From contig JAIUOS010000002.1 of NCBI GenBank assembly GCA_020161755.1, positions 1 through 64,000 on the forward strand: 64,000 nucleotides of DNA, read 5' to 3'. Positions 31,069 to 39,942 of this stretch are shown piece by piece; positions within the stretch are counted from its first letter, which is position 1; each line of letters starts with the position of its first letter. This DNA is from Actinomycetota bacterium. GTDB lineage: Bacteria; Actinomycetota; Actinomycetes; Propionibacteriales; Propionibacteriaceae. The notes beneath the pieces are model-generated. The model was not told the origin of the DNA. It saw nothing but the letters and a program-made list of their open reading frames with translations, and did not search any database. Position numbers and translations under genes: made by a program.

Positions 31069-31140
31069 CACAAACGCCCCCGAAGTTGACAGACGCCCCC
31101 GAAATTTCGGGGGCGTCTGTCAACTTCGGGGGCGTTTGTG
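31069..31140. repeat. 72-bp perfect palindrome
   Basis: The two 36-nt arms are exact reverse complements around a central AAATTT (31102-31107). Each arm contains two copies of ACGCCCCCGAA separated by GTTGACAG, so it is also a direct repeat. No loop is present, so it would extrude as a cruciform or form an uninterrupted RNA hairpin. It lies 15 bp after the stop of the ACT-domain gene, so as RNA it could terminate that message or the one from the opposite side. Confidence 0.9.
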
Positions 31141-31155
31141 CGGGGGCGGGCGCCA

Positions 31156-31776
31156 CTACAGGGCCAGGGCCGCCAGGTGCCGCAGGCGAGCCAGCTCGGA
31201 CTTCAGGAACTCCGGGCCACCCCGGCGCGCGAGCACGATGGTGGCGTGGGTGCGGAAGGGCGCCACGGCGATCAGGGTCTCGCCCCAGCCGGGCAGCCAG
31301 CCGTCCGGCAGCTCGCCGTCCCGCACCGCGTCCAGCTCCCCGAGCGCACGGACGCCGTCGGCGTCCAGGTCCGGGGCCAGTGAGGTCTGGGCGAGCACCC
31401 GACCGGCGACCCGATCCACCAGCACCGCCCAGGTCACCCGGAACACCTCCGGCGCCTCCAGCGTCAGGATCGCCTCGGCCCGCTCGGGCTCCTCGGTCAT
31501 CGCGTTGAGCACGTCCACGTCCGCCTGGAGCCCCCACGCCTCCGGGTAGTGCGACAGCCACACCACCTCGACCCCCGGCACGGACGTGCAGGCGGTGATC
31601 AGCGTGTCCGGCGCGACACCGGCCGGCAGTTCGAGCATGAAGTCGTCGATGGCGTAGCCCTCGTACTTCTCCACGATCTCGACCGCGTTGATGTCCGCGC
31701 CGACCGTGCCCACCGCGGTGGCGACCGCACCGAGGGAGCCGGGGCGGTCGGGCAGGATCAGACGCATCAGGAACAC
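31156..31776 (-). CDS. ACT-domain amino-acid-binding protein
   Basis: Encodes 206 residues from a GTG with CACACT 6 nt upstream; the internal ATG three codons later is an alternative. The first ~75 residues form an ACT domain (LPDRPGSLGAVATAVGTVGAD, followed by INAVEIVEKY). The remainder has no named domain; it includes ETLIAVAPFRTHATIVLARR. M. tuberculosis Rv3013, beside gatCAB and ligA, is a similar protein. ACT domains sense small ligands, often amino acids; which ligand is unclear. It is divergent from gatC, with a shared 99-bp operator region. Confidence 0.82.
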   Translation of the reverse strand: MFLMRLILPDRPGSLGAVATAVGTVGADINAVEIVEKYEGYAIDDFMLELPAGVAPDTLITACTSVPGVEVVWLSHYPEAWGLQADVDVLNAMTEEPERAEAILTLEAPEVFRVTWAVLVDRVAGRVLAQTSLAPDLDADGVRALGELDAVRDGELPDGWLPGWGETLIAVAPFRTHATIVLARRGGPEFLKSELARLRHLAALAL

Positions 31777-31791
31777 GCGGCCAGTGTGGCG

Positions 31792-31830
31792 TACCGGTGT
31801 TACAGCGGTGTCAAAAGGCACCGGTAACAT
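31792..31830. promoter_or_regulatory. Shared promoter with inverted repeat, ACT gene and gatC
   Basis: TACCGGTG (31792-31799) and CACCGGTA (31819-31826) form a perfect 8-bp inverted repeat with a 19-nt spacer. The right arm overlaps the -10 candidate TAACAT (31825-31830) for gatC. The left arm lies just upstream of the leaderless ACT promoter. A dimeric repressor could control both directions. Confidence 0.45.
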
Positions 31831-31875
31831 GAGACGCCGCGGGGGAGACCCGTGTTCAGCTAGCAGGAGCGCACC

Positions 31876-32172
31876 TTGGCCTTGACCGCTGCCGACGTGG
31901 CCCGACTCGGGGAATTGGCCCGGATCCGGCTCACCGATGACGAACTCGCCCACCTGGCGCCGCAACTCGACGTGATCCTCGAATCCGTCGCGAGCGTGGC
32001 TGCTGTGGCCGCTGCGGACGTGCCGCCGACCTCGCACGCACTGCCGCTCACCAACGTGTTCCGGGCGGACGTGGTCACCCCGTCCTTGCGCGCCGAGGAC
32101 GTGCTCGCCGCCGCCCCCGCCGTTGAGGACGGACGCTTCCGCGTCCCGCGCATCCTGGCGGAGGAGTCATGA
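31876..32172 (+). CDS. gatC: Aspartyl/glutamyl-tRNA amidotransferase subunit C
   Basis: Encodes 98 residues from a TTG start with AGGAG placed 7 nt before it. GatC is the small wrapping subunit that stabilises Gat[29 protein letters not shown] and the C-terminal [13 protein letters not shown] are the family hallmarks. It overlaps gatA by 4 bp. Together with gatA and gatB it converts misacylated Glu-tRNA(Gln) and possibly Asp-tRNA(Asn) to the amide forms; no separate GlnRS gene is in view. Confidence 0.95.
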   Translation: MALTAADVARLGELARIRLTDDELAHLAPQLDVILESVASVAAVAAADVPPTSHALPLTNVFRADVVTPSLRAEDVLAAAPAVEDGRFRVPRILAEES

Positions 32173-33704
32173 GCATCCTGCGTTCGACGGCCGCCGACCT
32201 GGCCGGCTCCATCGCCGCCGGCGACGTCAGCGCCCGCGAGGTCACCCAGGCCCACCTCGACCAGATCGGCGCCGTCGACGGCGCGGTCAAGGCCTTCCTG
32301 CACGTGGACACCGACCGTGCCCTGGCCGCCGCGGACGCGGTGGACGCGAAGCGCGCCGCCGGCGAGAAGCTTGGTCCGCTGGCCGGCGTCCCGCTCGCCA
32401 TGAAGGACATCTTCACGCTGAAGGGCGCGCCCACCACCTGCGGCTCGCGCATCCTCGAGGGCTGGGTGCCGCCGTACAACTCCACGATCACCGACAAGCT
32501 GCTGGACGCGGGCGTCGTCGTCCTCGGCAAGACCAACATGGACGAGTTCGCCATGGGCTCCTCCACCGAGAACTCCGGCTACTTCACCACCCACAACCCG
32601 TGGGACAACACCAGGATCCCGGGCGGCTCCGGCGGCGGTTCCGCGGCCGCCCTGGCCGCCTTCGAGTCCCCGCTGGCCGTCGGCACCGACACCGGCGGCT
32701 CGATCCGCCAACCGGCGTCCGTCACCGGCACGGTGGGCGTCAAGCCGACCTACGGCGCCACCTCCCGCTACGGCGTGGTCGCGATGGCCTCCTCCCTCGA
32801 CACCCCCGGCCCGTGCGCCCGGACGGTGCTGGACGCCGCCCTGCTGCACAGCGTCATCGCCGGCTGGGACCCGAGGGACTCCACCTCGATCAACGCCCCC
32901 GTCCCCGACGTGGTCGGCGCCGCCCGCCACGGCGACGTGAGGGGCCTGAAGATCGGCGTGGTCACCGAGTTCGGCGGCGAGGGCTACCAGCCCGGCGTCG
33001 AGCAGCGGTTCCGCGAGGCCCTGGCCACCCTCGAGGGCCTGGGCGCCGAGATCGTCGAGGTCTCCTGCCCGCACTTCGAGTACGCGCTGGCCGCCTACTA
33101 CCTGATCATGCCCAGCGAGGTCTCCAGCAACCTGGCCCGGTTCGACGCCATGCGCTACGGCCTGCGGGTCGGCGACGACGGCGTCAACGGCGTCGAGGAC
33201 GTGATGAACCTCACCCGTGGCGCCGGCTTCGGCTCCGAGGCCAAGCGCCGCATCATCATCGGCACCTATGCGCTGTCGTCGGGCTACTACGACGCCTACT
33301 ACGGGTCGGCGCAGAAGGTCCGCACGCTGATCACCCGCGACTTCGACGCCGCCTTCGGCACCGTCGACGTGCTGGTGTCGCCGACCACGCCCACCACGGC
33401 GTTCACGATCGGTGAGCGCGTCGACGACCCGCTGGCCATGTACAAGGCCGACCTGTGCACGATCCCGTCCAATCTGGCCGGCAACTGCGCGATCTCCATC
33501 CCGTGCGGGCTCAGCCCCGACGACGGCCTCCCGGTCGGCTTCCAGGTGATGGCGCCGGCCCTGGCCGACGACCGGCTGTACCGGGTCGGCGCGGCCCTGG
33601 AGCGTGAGCTGACGCGACGCTGGGGCGGCGGAATGCTCGACCAGCTCGCCGACTCGGACGCCGGGGCGTACCTGAACCTCTCCCAGGCAGGAGGCGTGCG
33701 ATGA
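32169..33704 (+). CDS. gatA: Aspartyl/glutamyl-tRNA amidotransferase subunit A
   Basis: Encodes 511 residues of the amidase that releases ammonia from glutamine. Catalytic triad: Lys79 ([11 protein letters not shown]), cis-Ser154 ([10 protein letters not shown]) and nucleophile Ser178 ([11 protein letters not shown]). [22 protein letters not shown] and a C-terminal [20 protein letters not shown] complete the amidase signature. Its stop overlaps gatB (ATGA), giving tight coupling in gatC-gatA-gatB. The gene order without an inserted pfkA differs from the M. tuberculosis order as I recall it. Confidence 0.97.
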   Translation: MSILRSTAADLAGSIAAGDVSAREVTQAHLDQIGAVDGAVKAFLHVDTDRALAAADAVDAKRAAGEKLGPLAGVPLAMKDIFTLKGAPTTCGSRILEGWVPPYNSTITDKLLDAGVVVLGKTNMDEFAMGSSTENSGYFTTHNPWDNTRIPGGSGGGSAAALAAFESPLAVGTDTGGSIRQPASVTGTVGVKPTYGATSRYGVVAMASSLDTPGPCARTVLDAALLHSVIAGWDPRDSTSINAPVPDVVGAARHGDVRGLKIGVVTEFGGEGYQPGVEQRFREALATLEGLGAEIVEVSCPHFEYALAAYYLIMPSEVSSNLARFDAMRYGLRVGDDGVNGVEDVMNLTRGAGFGSEAKRRIIIGTYALSSGYYDAYYGSAQKVRTLITRDFDAAFGTVDVLVSPTTPTTAFTIGERVDDPLAMYKADLCTIPSNLAGNCAISIPCGLSPDDGLPVGFQVMAPALADDRLYRVGAALERELTRRWGGGMLDQLADSDAGAYLNLSQAGGVR

Positions 33705-35194
33705 CCGCGGACGTGTTGGGCTACGACGAGGCCCTGGCCGCCTTCGACCCCGTCCTGGGCCTCGAGGTGCACGTGGAGCTGAACACCGCGTCCAAGATGT
33801 TCTGCGGCTGCGCCAACGCGTTCGGCGGCGAGCCGAACACCCAGACCTGCCCGGTCTGCCTCGGCCTGCCCGGGTCGCTGCCGGTGGTCAACGCGACCGC
33901 GATCGAGTCGGCGATCCGCATCGGGCTCGCGCTGAACTGCCAGATCGCCGACTGGTGCCGGTTCGCCCGGAAGAACTACTTCTACCCGGACATGACCAAG
34001 GACTTCCAGACCTCCCAGTACGACGAGCCGATCGCGTTCGACGGCTGGGTCGACCTCGACGTGGACGGGGAGACCTTCCGCATCGAGATCGAGCGCGCCC
34101 ACATGGAGGAGGACGCCGGCAAGCTCGTCCACGTCGGCGGCAGCACCGGCCGCATCGGTGGCGCCGAGTACTCGTTGGTCGACTACAACCGTGCCGGCAC
34201 GCCGCTGGTCGAGATCGTCACCCGCCCGATCACCGGTACCGGCGCGAAGGCGCCGCAGGTGGCCAAGGCTTACGTGTCGTTCCTTCGCGACCTGATGCTC
34301 AGCCTCGGCGTCTCCGACGTCCGGATGGAGCAGGGCTCGCTGCGCTGCGACGCCAACGTCTCGCTGATGCCGCGGGGTGCCACCCAATTCGGGCTGCGCA
34401 CCGAGACCAAGAACGTGAACTCGCTGCGCAGCGTCGAGCGCGCGCTCACCTACGAGATCCAGCGCCAGGCGGCCGTGCTGTCCGGCGGCGGCAAGGTCCA
34501 CCAGGAGACCCGGCACTGGCACGAGGACGGCGGCTACACCACCCCCGGCCGCTCGAAGGAGCAGGCCGAGGACTACCGGTACTTCCCCGAGCCCGACCTG
34601 GTGCCGGTCGCGCCGTCCCGGGAGTGGGTCGAGCAGCTGCGCGGCACCCTGCCCGAGCTGCCGGCCGTCCGCCGGGCCCGGCTCCAGGGCGAGTGGGGGT
34701 TCACCGACCTCGAACTGCAGGACGCGGTGAATGCCGGCGCCCTCGACGTGATCGAGGCAACGGTTGCCGCCGGCGCGAGCGCCCAGGCCGCCCGCAAGTG
34801 GTGGCTGACCGAACTCGCGCGCCGGGCCAACGAGGCCGGGGTGGAGCTCGGCGAGCTCGCCATCACGCCTGAGCAGGTCGCCCAGGTGCAGGCCCTGGTC
34901 GACGCCGGGACGGTCAACGACAAGCTGGCCCGCCAGGTGATCGAGGGTGTGCTCGCCGGGGAGGGCTCACCGGCCGACGTGGTCGCCGGACGGGGCCTCG
35001 CCGTGGTCTCCGACGACGGCGCGCTGTCCGCGGCGGTCGACGCGGCCATCGCGGCCAACCCCGACGTCGCCCAGCGCATCCGCGAGGGCAAGCTCCAGGC
35101 CGCCGGCGCCCTGATCGGCGCGGTCATGAAGGACCTGCGTGGCCAGGCCGACGCCGCCCGCGTCCGCGAACTGGTCCTGGCCCGGCTTGCCTGA
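33701..35194 (+). CDS. gatB: Aspartyl/glutamyl-tRNA amidotransferase subunit B
   Basis: Encodes 497 residues of the kinase and tRNA-binding subunit. [19 protein letters not shown] starts the cradle; zinc Cys are 35, 37, 50 and 53 ([15 protein letters not shown]). [26 protein letters not shown] and [16 protein letters not shown] shape the ATP pocket. The C-terminal YqeY-like tail ends with [14 protein letters not shown]. It receives ammonia from GatA through a channel. Its last codons overlap the probable TTG start of the next gene. Confidence 0.97.
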   Translation: MTADVLGYDEALAAFDPVLGLEVHVELNTASKMFCGCANAFGGEPNTQTCPVCLGLPGSLPVVNATAIESAIRIGLALNCQIADWCRFARKNYFYPDMTKDFQTSQYDEPIAFDGWVDLDVDGETFRIEIERAHMEEDAGKLVHVGGSTGRIGGAEYSLVDYNRAGTPLVEIVTRPITGTGAKAPQVAKAYVSFLRDLMLSLGVSDVRMEQGSLRCDANVSLMPRGATQFGLRTETKNVNSLRSVERALTYEIQRQAAVLSGGGKVHQETRHWHEDGGYTTPGRSKEQAEDYRYFPEPDLVPVAPSREWVEQLRGTLPELPAVRRARLQGEWGFTDLELQDAVNAGALDVIEATVAAGASAQAARKWWLTELARRANEAGVELGELAITPEQVAQVQALVDAGTVNDKLARQVIEGVLAGEGSPADVVAGRGLAVVSDDGALSAAVDAAIAANPDVAQRIREGKLQAAGALIGAVMKDLRGQADAARVRELVLARLA

Positions 35195-35564
35195 CGAGCC
35201 GACCACCCGCGCGCGCTCCCGTTGGCTGCCCTGGCTGGCCGGCCTCGCGCTGGTGGTGCAGCTGGTGGCGCTGTACCTCCCGGGGGACGCGCAGGGCCTG
35301 ATCGAGCTGCCCTCGCTTCCCGGCGCCGACAAGGTGGTACACCTGCTGCTGTTCGCCGTGCCGGTGTACCTGTTCGGCCGGCTGACCCGGCGTGTCGGGT
35401 TGGTGGCGAGCGCGTTCGCCGTCCACGCTGTCGTGAGCGAGCTCGTGCAGTGGCGTTTCATCCCGTCCCGGGACGGTGACGTCCTCGACGCCGTGGCCGA
35501 CCTGGTCGGCATCGGGCTCGCCGTCGCCTTGCTCATCCTTCGTCAACGACCCGCCAGGAGCTGA
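35187..35564 (+). CDS. VanZ-like small membrane protein
   Basis: Encodes ~125 residues. No ATG is in frame at the right place; a TTG inside the gatB stop region gives the natural length, but the frame is open from 35139, so the start is uncertain. Three to four hydrophobic helices carry the VanZ pattern [20 protein letters not shown], a [21 protein letters not shown] acid motif and a final [10 protein letters not shown]. The family is linked to teicoplanin tolerance or envelope functions; no specific role is known. The gene sits between gatB and a helicase and likely shares the gat transcript. Confidence 0.7.
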   Translation: MPDEPTTRARSRWLPWLAGLALVVQLVALYLPGDAQGLIELPSLPGADKVVHLLLFAVPVYLFGRLTRRVGLVASAFAVHAVVSELVQWRFIPSRDGDVLDAVADLVGIGLAVALLILRQRPARS

Positions 35565-35567
35565 CCC

Positions 35568-37310
35568 GTGCCGATCGACGACCTGTCCCCGGCATTCCCG
35601 GGGCGGGCCGCCTGGGGGACGGCCGCGCGCCTGCGCGCCTGGCAGGTGGAGGCGCTGGCCCGCTACAACGAGCTCGGCCAGCAGGACTTCCTCACCGTGG
35701 CCACCCCGGGCGCCGGCAAGACCACCTTCGCCCTGCGGGTCGCGCACGAGCTTCTGGAGGCCCGCACCGTCGAGCAGGTGATCGTGGTTACCCCCACCGA
35801 GCACCTGAAGGTGCAGTGGGCGGACGCGGCCGCGAAGGTCGGCCTGCGCCTCGACCCCGGACTCGGCGGCAGCAAGCGGGGCCGTTCGCGGCAGTTCCAG
35901 GGCCAGGCGGTCACCTACGCCGGCGTCGCCGCCGCCACCCACGCCTACGAGGCGCGGACGGTCAACGCCAGGACCCTGGTGATCTTCGACGAGCTGCACC
36001 ACGCCGGCGACGCGCTCAGTTGGGGAGAGGCGGTCAGCCAGGCGTTCGCGCTGGCCACCCGGCGCCTGGGCCTCACCGGCACCCCGTTCCGTTCGGACGC
36101 CACCCCGATCCCGTTCGTCCGCTACGCCGAGGAGGCGGACGGAACCCGCCGCTCGGTCGCCGACTACACCTACGGCTACGCCGAGGCGCTCGCCGACCAC
36201 GTCGTGCGTCCGGTGGTCTTCCTGGCCTACGGCGGCGGCATGCGGTGGAAGACCCGCGCCGGCGACGAGCTCGCCGTGAACCTCGGCGAGCCCCTCACCA
36301 AGGACATCACCGCCCAGGCCTGGCGCACCGCGCTCGACCCTGCCGGCGAATGGATGCCCGCGGTGCTCGCGTCCGCCGACAAACGACTCACCGAGGTGCG
36401 CCGGCACGTGCCGGACGCCGGAGGGCTGGTGATCGCCAGCGACCAAAGACAGGCCCGCGCGTATGCGCGGGCCCTCGGAACGATCGCCGGCGAGAAGCCC
36501 ACGGTGGTGCTGTCCGACGACACCGGTGCGAGCCGTCGGATCGAGGAGTTCGCCGAGTCGAACGACCGCTGGATGGTGGCGGTCCGGATGGTCTCCGAGG
36601 GCGTGGACGTGCCGCGGCTCGCGGTGGGCGTCTACGCCACCGCCACCTCGACGCCGCTTTTCTTCGCCCAGGCCGTTGGACGCTTCGTCCGTAGCCGGCG
36701 CCGCGGCGAGCTCGCCAGCGTGTTCCTGCCCACCGTCCCGATCCTGCTCGCTCACGCCGGGGCGCTGGAGCGCCAGCGCGACCACGTGCTGGGCCGGCCC
36801 ACGCACGACGAGGGCCTGTGGGACCCCGAGGAGGCCCTCCTCGCCGAGGCCAACCGCACCCGCCGGACCGCCGACCTCGAGGGCGAACAGGAGACCCTGG
36901 AGGCGACCGCCGTCTTCGACCACGTGCTGTTCGACGCCCGCGCCTACGGGCTGGCGTCCGAGCCGACCAGCGCCGACGAGGAGGCCTACCTCGGCCTGCC
37001 CGGCCTGCTGGAGCCCGACCAGGTCGCCGGCCTGCTCGCCGAACGTCAGCGCCGCCAGCTCGCCCGGGCCGACCGTCGCGAGCGCAAGGAGAAGGTGCCC
37101 GAGGAGGTCAGCCTGTTCCGCGCGCTCGAGGGCCGGCGCCGGGAGCTGAACACCCTGGTGTCCCAGGTGGCGCGGGTGCGCGGCGTCCCGCACAGCCACG
37201 TCCACGCCGGCCTGCGCCGCGAGGCCGGCGGGCCGTCGCTGGCCCAGGCCACCACCGAACAGGTGGACGCCCGGATCAGGCTGGCCCGGCAGTGGCTGGC
37301 CAGCGCCTGA
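35568..37310 (+). CDS. DEAD/DEAH-box superfamily 2 helicase
   Basis: Encodes 580 residues from a GTG. Walker A TPGAGKTTFALR is at about residue 45; motif II reads FDELHHAGD; motif III LTGTPFRSDA; motif VI AQAVGRFVRSRRRGE. This is the ResIII-type DEAD/H family with helicase C domain. The last ~120 residues are a charged helical tail (RQRRQLARADRRERKEK, then LNTLVSQVARVRGVPHSHVH), found with actinobacterial members. Unknown whether the substrate is DNA or RNA. Its stop is 1 bp from the stop of the convergent DUF1697 gene, so there is no room for a terminator. Confidence 0.88.
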   Translation: MPIDDLSPAFPGRAAWGTAARLRAWQVEALARYNELGQQDFLTVATPGAGKTTFALRVAHELLEARTVEQVIVVTPTEHLKVQWADAAAKVGLRLDPGLGGSKRGRSRQFQGQAVTYAGVAAATHAYEARTVNARTLVIFDELHHAGDALSWGEAVSQAFALATRRLGLTGTPFRSDATPIPFVRYAEEADGTRRSVADYTYGYAEALADHVVRPVVFLAYGGGMRWKTRAGDELAVNLGEPLTKDITAQAWRTALDPAGEWMPAVLASADKRLTEVRRHVPDAGGLVIASDQRQARAYARALGTIAGEKPTVVLSDDTGASRRIEEFAESNDRWMVAVRMVSEGVDVPRLAVGVYATATSTPLFFAQAVGRFVRSRRRGELASVFLPTVPILLAHAGALERQRDHVLGRPTHDEGLWDPEEALLAEANRTRRTADLEGEQETLEATAVFDHVLFDARAYGLASEPTSADEEAYLGLPGLLEPDQVAGLLAERQRRQLARADRRERKEKVPEEVSLFRALEGRRRELNTLVSQVARVRGVPHSHVHAGLRREAGGPSLAQATTEQVDARIRLARQWLASA

Positions 37311-37311
37311 C

Positions 37312-37830
37312 TCAGGACGCCAGCCGCGCTGCCAGCCGGATCATGGTGGGCACGCCGCGGCAGGTCACCGGGACGCCGAGCAGCCGGGTGAGGGTGGGGT
37401 TGGCGCTGCTGCCCGTGCGCGGGTCTGCCCAGGATGTCACTGCGTGGAGTGCGTCGATCTCGACCACGGTGAGGGAGCCGGACGGATCGAGCCACGGCAC
37501 CTCCAGCGCAGGGGCCGACGCGGCGTCGAACAGGGCGACCTCGCCGTTCACCAGGCCGGGGTCGAGGCGTCCGCCCAGCTCGACCACCCAGCCGGCGTCG
37601 CGCACGACCGCGACGTCGGCGTAGCCGGTCGCACCGGCCAGGACGCCCCGCGCGCCGACCACCACGGCCGCCGGGTCGTCGGCCTCGAAGACCACCGTCC
37701 CGTTGGTCTGGAAGCTCGTGGCCAGCCGGGCGCCCGACGTGAGGAACGCGGACACCAGCACGGCCGAGGTCGGCGACTTGCTGCGTGCCTGGCCGAGGTT
37801 CAGGTTCCGGAAGAACGCGACGTGGCGCAC
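37312..37830 (-). CDS. DUF1697 domain-containing protein
   Basis: Encodes 172 residues from a GTG 2 bp after the stop of the upstream membrane methyltransferase-like gene. HVAFFRNLNLGQARSKSPTS with TSFQTNGTVVFEADD is the DUF1697 pattern but diverges from the usual RGINVGG...YIQSGN. A second, more canonical member is 20 kb away. Family members are small soluble alpha/beta proteins of unknown function; some are annotated as DNA-related. Nothing here points to one. It is probably co-transcribed with the spermidine-synthase-like gene. Confidence 0.7.
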   Translation of the reverse strand: MRHVAFFRNLNLGQARSKSPTSAVLVSAFLTSGARLATSFQTNGTVVFEADDPAAVVVGARGVLAGATGYADVAVVRDAGWVVELGGRLDPGLVNGEVALFDAASAPALEVPWLDPSGSLTVVEIDALHAVTSWADPRTGSSANPTLTRLLGVPVTCRGVPTMIRLAARLAS

Positions 37831-37832
37831 GG

Positions 37833-39896
37833 CTACACCGAGACCAGCGAACCCTTGCTCCGCGGCGTGAGCACGAAGGCGAGCAGGTACAGCACCGCGA
37901 CGACGATCAGCAGGTTCGCGTAGCCGGTCAGCAGCGCGAAGTACTCCAGGCAGCCGCCGAGCATGGCGCCGAGCAGGTTCAGCCCGAACGCCGAGCGGGA
38001 GTCGTCCGAGGCACCGAAGCGTTTGGAGAACGCCACGTTCGCGAGGTAGATCGGCACGAACGCCAGCAGCACGGCAACGACCAGCCGTGGCACCACCGGC
38101 AGCGTCAGCAGCCATGCGGGGTCGACGAAGTAACACACCGCCAGCGACACCGCGATGCCGCCGAACACCACCGGCAGGGGTGGCGTCCGGAACCTCCGGG
38201 TGGTCTCGACCGCGGCCAGGACGATCAGCAGCACCCCGGCGAACACCAGCGCGTTGACCAGCCAGGTGGTGCCGAACAGCAGCGCGAACGTGGCGATGTT
38301 CTTGGTCTCCAGCAGCATGAACGCGGCACCCATGAAGAACAGGTCGGCGTACGGCCGCATCTCCCGGAACGGACCGCCCAGTGCCCGGACGGCGATCAGG
38401 GAGATCAGCAGGATGCCGCCCAGCGTCCCCAGGTACAGCAGCGGGATCGGGCCGCCCTGGTAGTACAGGAACGGACGGTCGTCCGTGGCCGGGGCGATCA
38501 CCGTGCCGGAGGGGACGTAGTCCTCGCCGCAGATCTGGTTCGCCGGGTCCAGCGCCGCCGTCACCACGGCCTGGCCACCGCCGACCTTGTCCACGCACGG
38601 CACGTGGCCGAACGCCGCCTCGGCGGTGCCGGCGAGGCGGTCGATCAGCCAGTCCTCGCGGTAGTAGTTGTACATCGAGAACGCGCCGCCGGGGGTGAGG
38701 TGGTCCTTCGCCGCGGCGATCGCCGGTTCGGTGAACAGGAAGCTCTCCAGCCGGATCTGGGACGCGCCGGTGACCAGCGCCAGTGAGTCCGGCAGCGCGA
38801 ACAGGATCAGGTCGTACTTCGTGTCGGTGCTCTCCAGGAACGCGCGGCCGTCGTTGACGTGCCGCGTCACCCGCGGGTCGTCGTAGGGGTGGTCGGGGTT
38901 CTTCTCGACACCGATCTGCATGATCCGCGGGTCGATGTCGATCGCGTCGATGTGCTTGGCGCCCTTGCTGAGCGCGATCGCCACGTCCGAGCCCGACCCG
39001 GCGCCGACGATCAGCACGTTGTCCAGCGGGTTCCCCGGCGTCCGGATGTAGGGCAGCGCGTACTGCGGCTCCTCCTTCAGCCGCTGGGCGGCCGAGCGCA
39101 TGATCTGGTGCGGCACGCCGTTGACCGAGATGTCGGTGAGCGGGATGCCGTTCAGCACCTTGTCGGTCGTGTGCACCTTGTAGTACGGCGACCAGGACGT
39201 GCCCGGGGTGAGCGTCTCCAGCAGCAGGACGACGATCATCGCCGCACCCGCGACGAGGGCGAGGAAGCGCTGCCAGCCACTGATCAGCACCACGAACGCC
39301 GCCGTGACCAGCACCCCCCACACCACGGACGGGGCCCCGAGGAACGACAGCAGCGTGAACGACACGATGCCGATCAGCGACCCGACGAGGTCCCAGCGGT
39401 AGGCGGTCAGCGGACGGAGCTGGGAGAAGCACCGTCCGACCACCTCGGCCGGCCCGGCGAGCACCGCGGCGACGAAGACGAAGACCAGCGGCAGCACCAG
39501 CCAGGCGGGCGGCCCGCTGGTGCTGAGCGAGGTGAAGTAGATGATCTGGTCGCCGGCGCGGTCGATCGTGACCGGGTCGAGGTACACCCCCAGCACCAGG
39601 ATCGCGAGCAGGACCGGCACCCACGGCAGCACCGACCACGACCGCCGGGCGATCAGGAAGCCCAGCCCGATGCCGAGGAACGAGCCGAGCAGCACGAAGT
39701 TGGAGAAGTAGCTGAGGTGCACGATGTTCGACCCGAGCCAGCGGATCAGCGCCAGCTCCAGGAACAGCATCAGGGTGCTGCCCAGCACCAGCCGGCGCAC
39801 GACCGCCGGGTCGGGACGCTCGGGCTCCCGCTCGACCGGCAGCCGCCAGCCTCGGCGCTTCGGCTCCACGACGTCCACCACGGGTGCTCGCTCCAT
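37833..39896 (-). CDS. Membrane protein with spermidine-synthase-like methyltransferase domain
   Basis: Encodes 687 residues. Seven or so membrane helices (residues ~35-230) precede a soluble Rossmann domain with GAGSGSD (298-304) and HIDAIDIDPR, of the spermidine synthase/SAM-methyltransferase type. A further helix bundle (about 455-685) closes the chain, so the catalytic domain lies between two membrane halves. The PSMT aspartate motif of true spermidine synthases is not obvious, so polyamine synthesis is unproven. TATCGT lies 6 nt before the ATG. No spermidine pathway gene is adjacent; the next gene downstream is the DUF1697 gene. Confidence 0.7.
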   Translation of the reverse strand: MERAPVVDVVEPKRRGWRLPVEREPERPDPAVVRRLVLGSTLMLFLELALIRWLGSNIVHLSYFSNFVLLGSFLGIGLGFLIARRSWSVLPWVPVLLAILVLGVYLDPVTIDRAGDQIIYFTSLSTSGPPAWLVLPLVFVFVAAVLAGPAEVVGRCFSQLRPLTAYRWDLVGSLIGIVSFTLLSFLGAPSVVWGVLVTAAFVVLISGWQRFLALVAGAAMIVVLLLETLTPGTSWSPYYKVHTTDKVLNGIPLTDISVNGVPHQIMRSAAQRLKEEPQYALPYIRTPGNPLDNVLIVGAGSGSDVAIALSKGAKHIDAIDIDPRIMQIGVEKNPDHPYDDPRVTRHVNDGRAFLESTDTKYDLILFALPDSLALVTGASQIRLESFLFTEPAIAAAKDHLTPGGAFSMYNYYREDWLIDRLAGTAEAAFGHVPCVDKVGGGQAVVTAALDPANQICGEDYVPSGTVIAPATDDRPFLYYQGGPIPLLYLGTLGGILLISLIAVRALGGPFREMRPYADLFFMGAAFMLLETKNIATFALLFGTTWLVNALVFAGVLLIVLAAVETTRRFRTPPLPVVFGGIAVSLAVCYFVDPAWLLTLPVVPRLVVAVLLAFVPIYLANVAFSKRFGASDDSRSAFGLNLLGAMLGGCLEYFALLTGYANLLIVVAVLYLLAFVLTPRSKGSLVSV

Positions 39897-39942
39897 GGCG
39901 AGACGATAGCCAACCGCAGGACGGACGCGCGGCCCGGCGCGC

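Larger units (their letters stand above)
30734..31155. other. Repeat island between convergent genes
   Basis: The 422-bp gap lies between the small membrane-protein gene and the ACT gene. It carries four imperfect ~38-40-bp tandem units, a 17-bp inverted repeat and a 72-bp perfect palindrome, all listed separately. No credible open frame is seen. Such islands in convergent gaps suggest accumulated REP-like insertions, perhaps also serving termination. Confidence 0.75.

Noticed and set aside
37308-37314. Terminator between helicase and DUF1697 genes
   Set aside because: The stops are 1 bp apart and the flanks show no hairpin; transcription probably overlaps.
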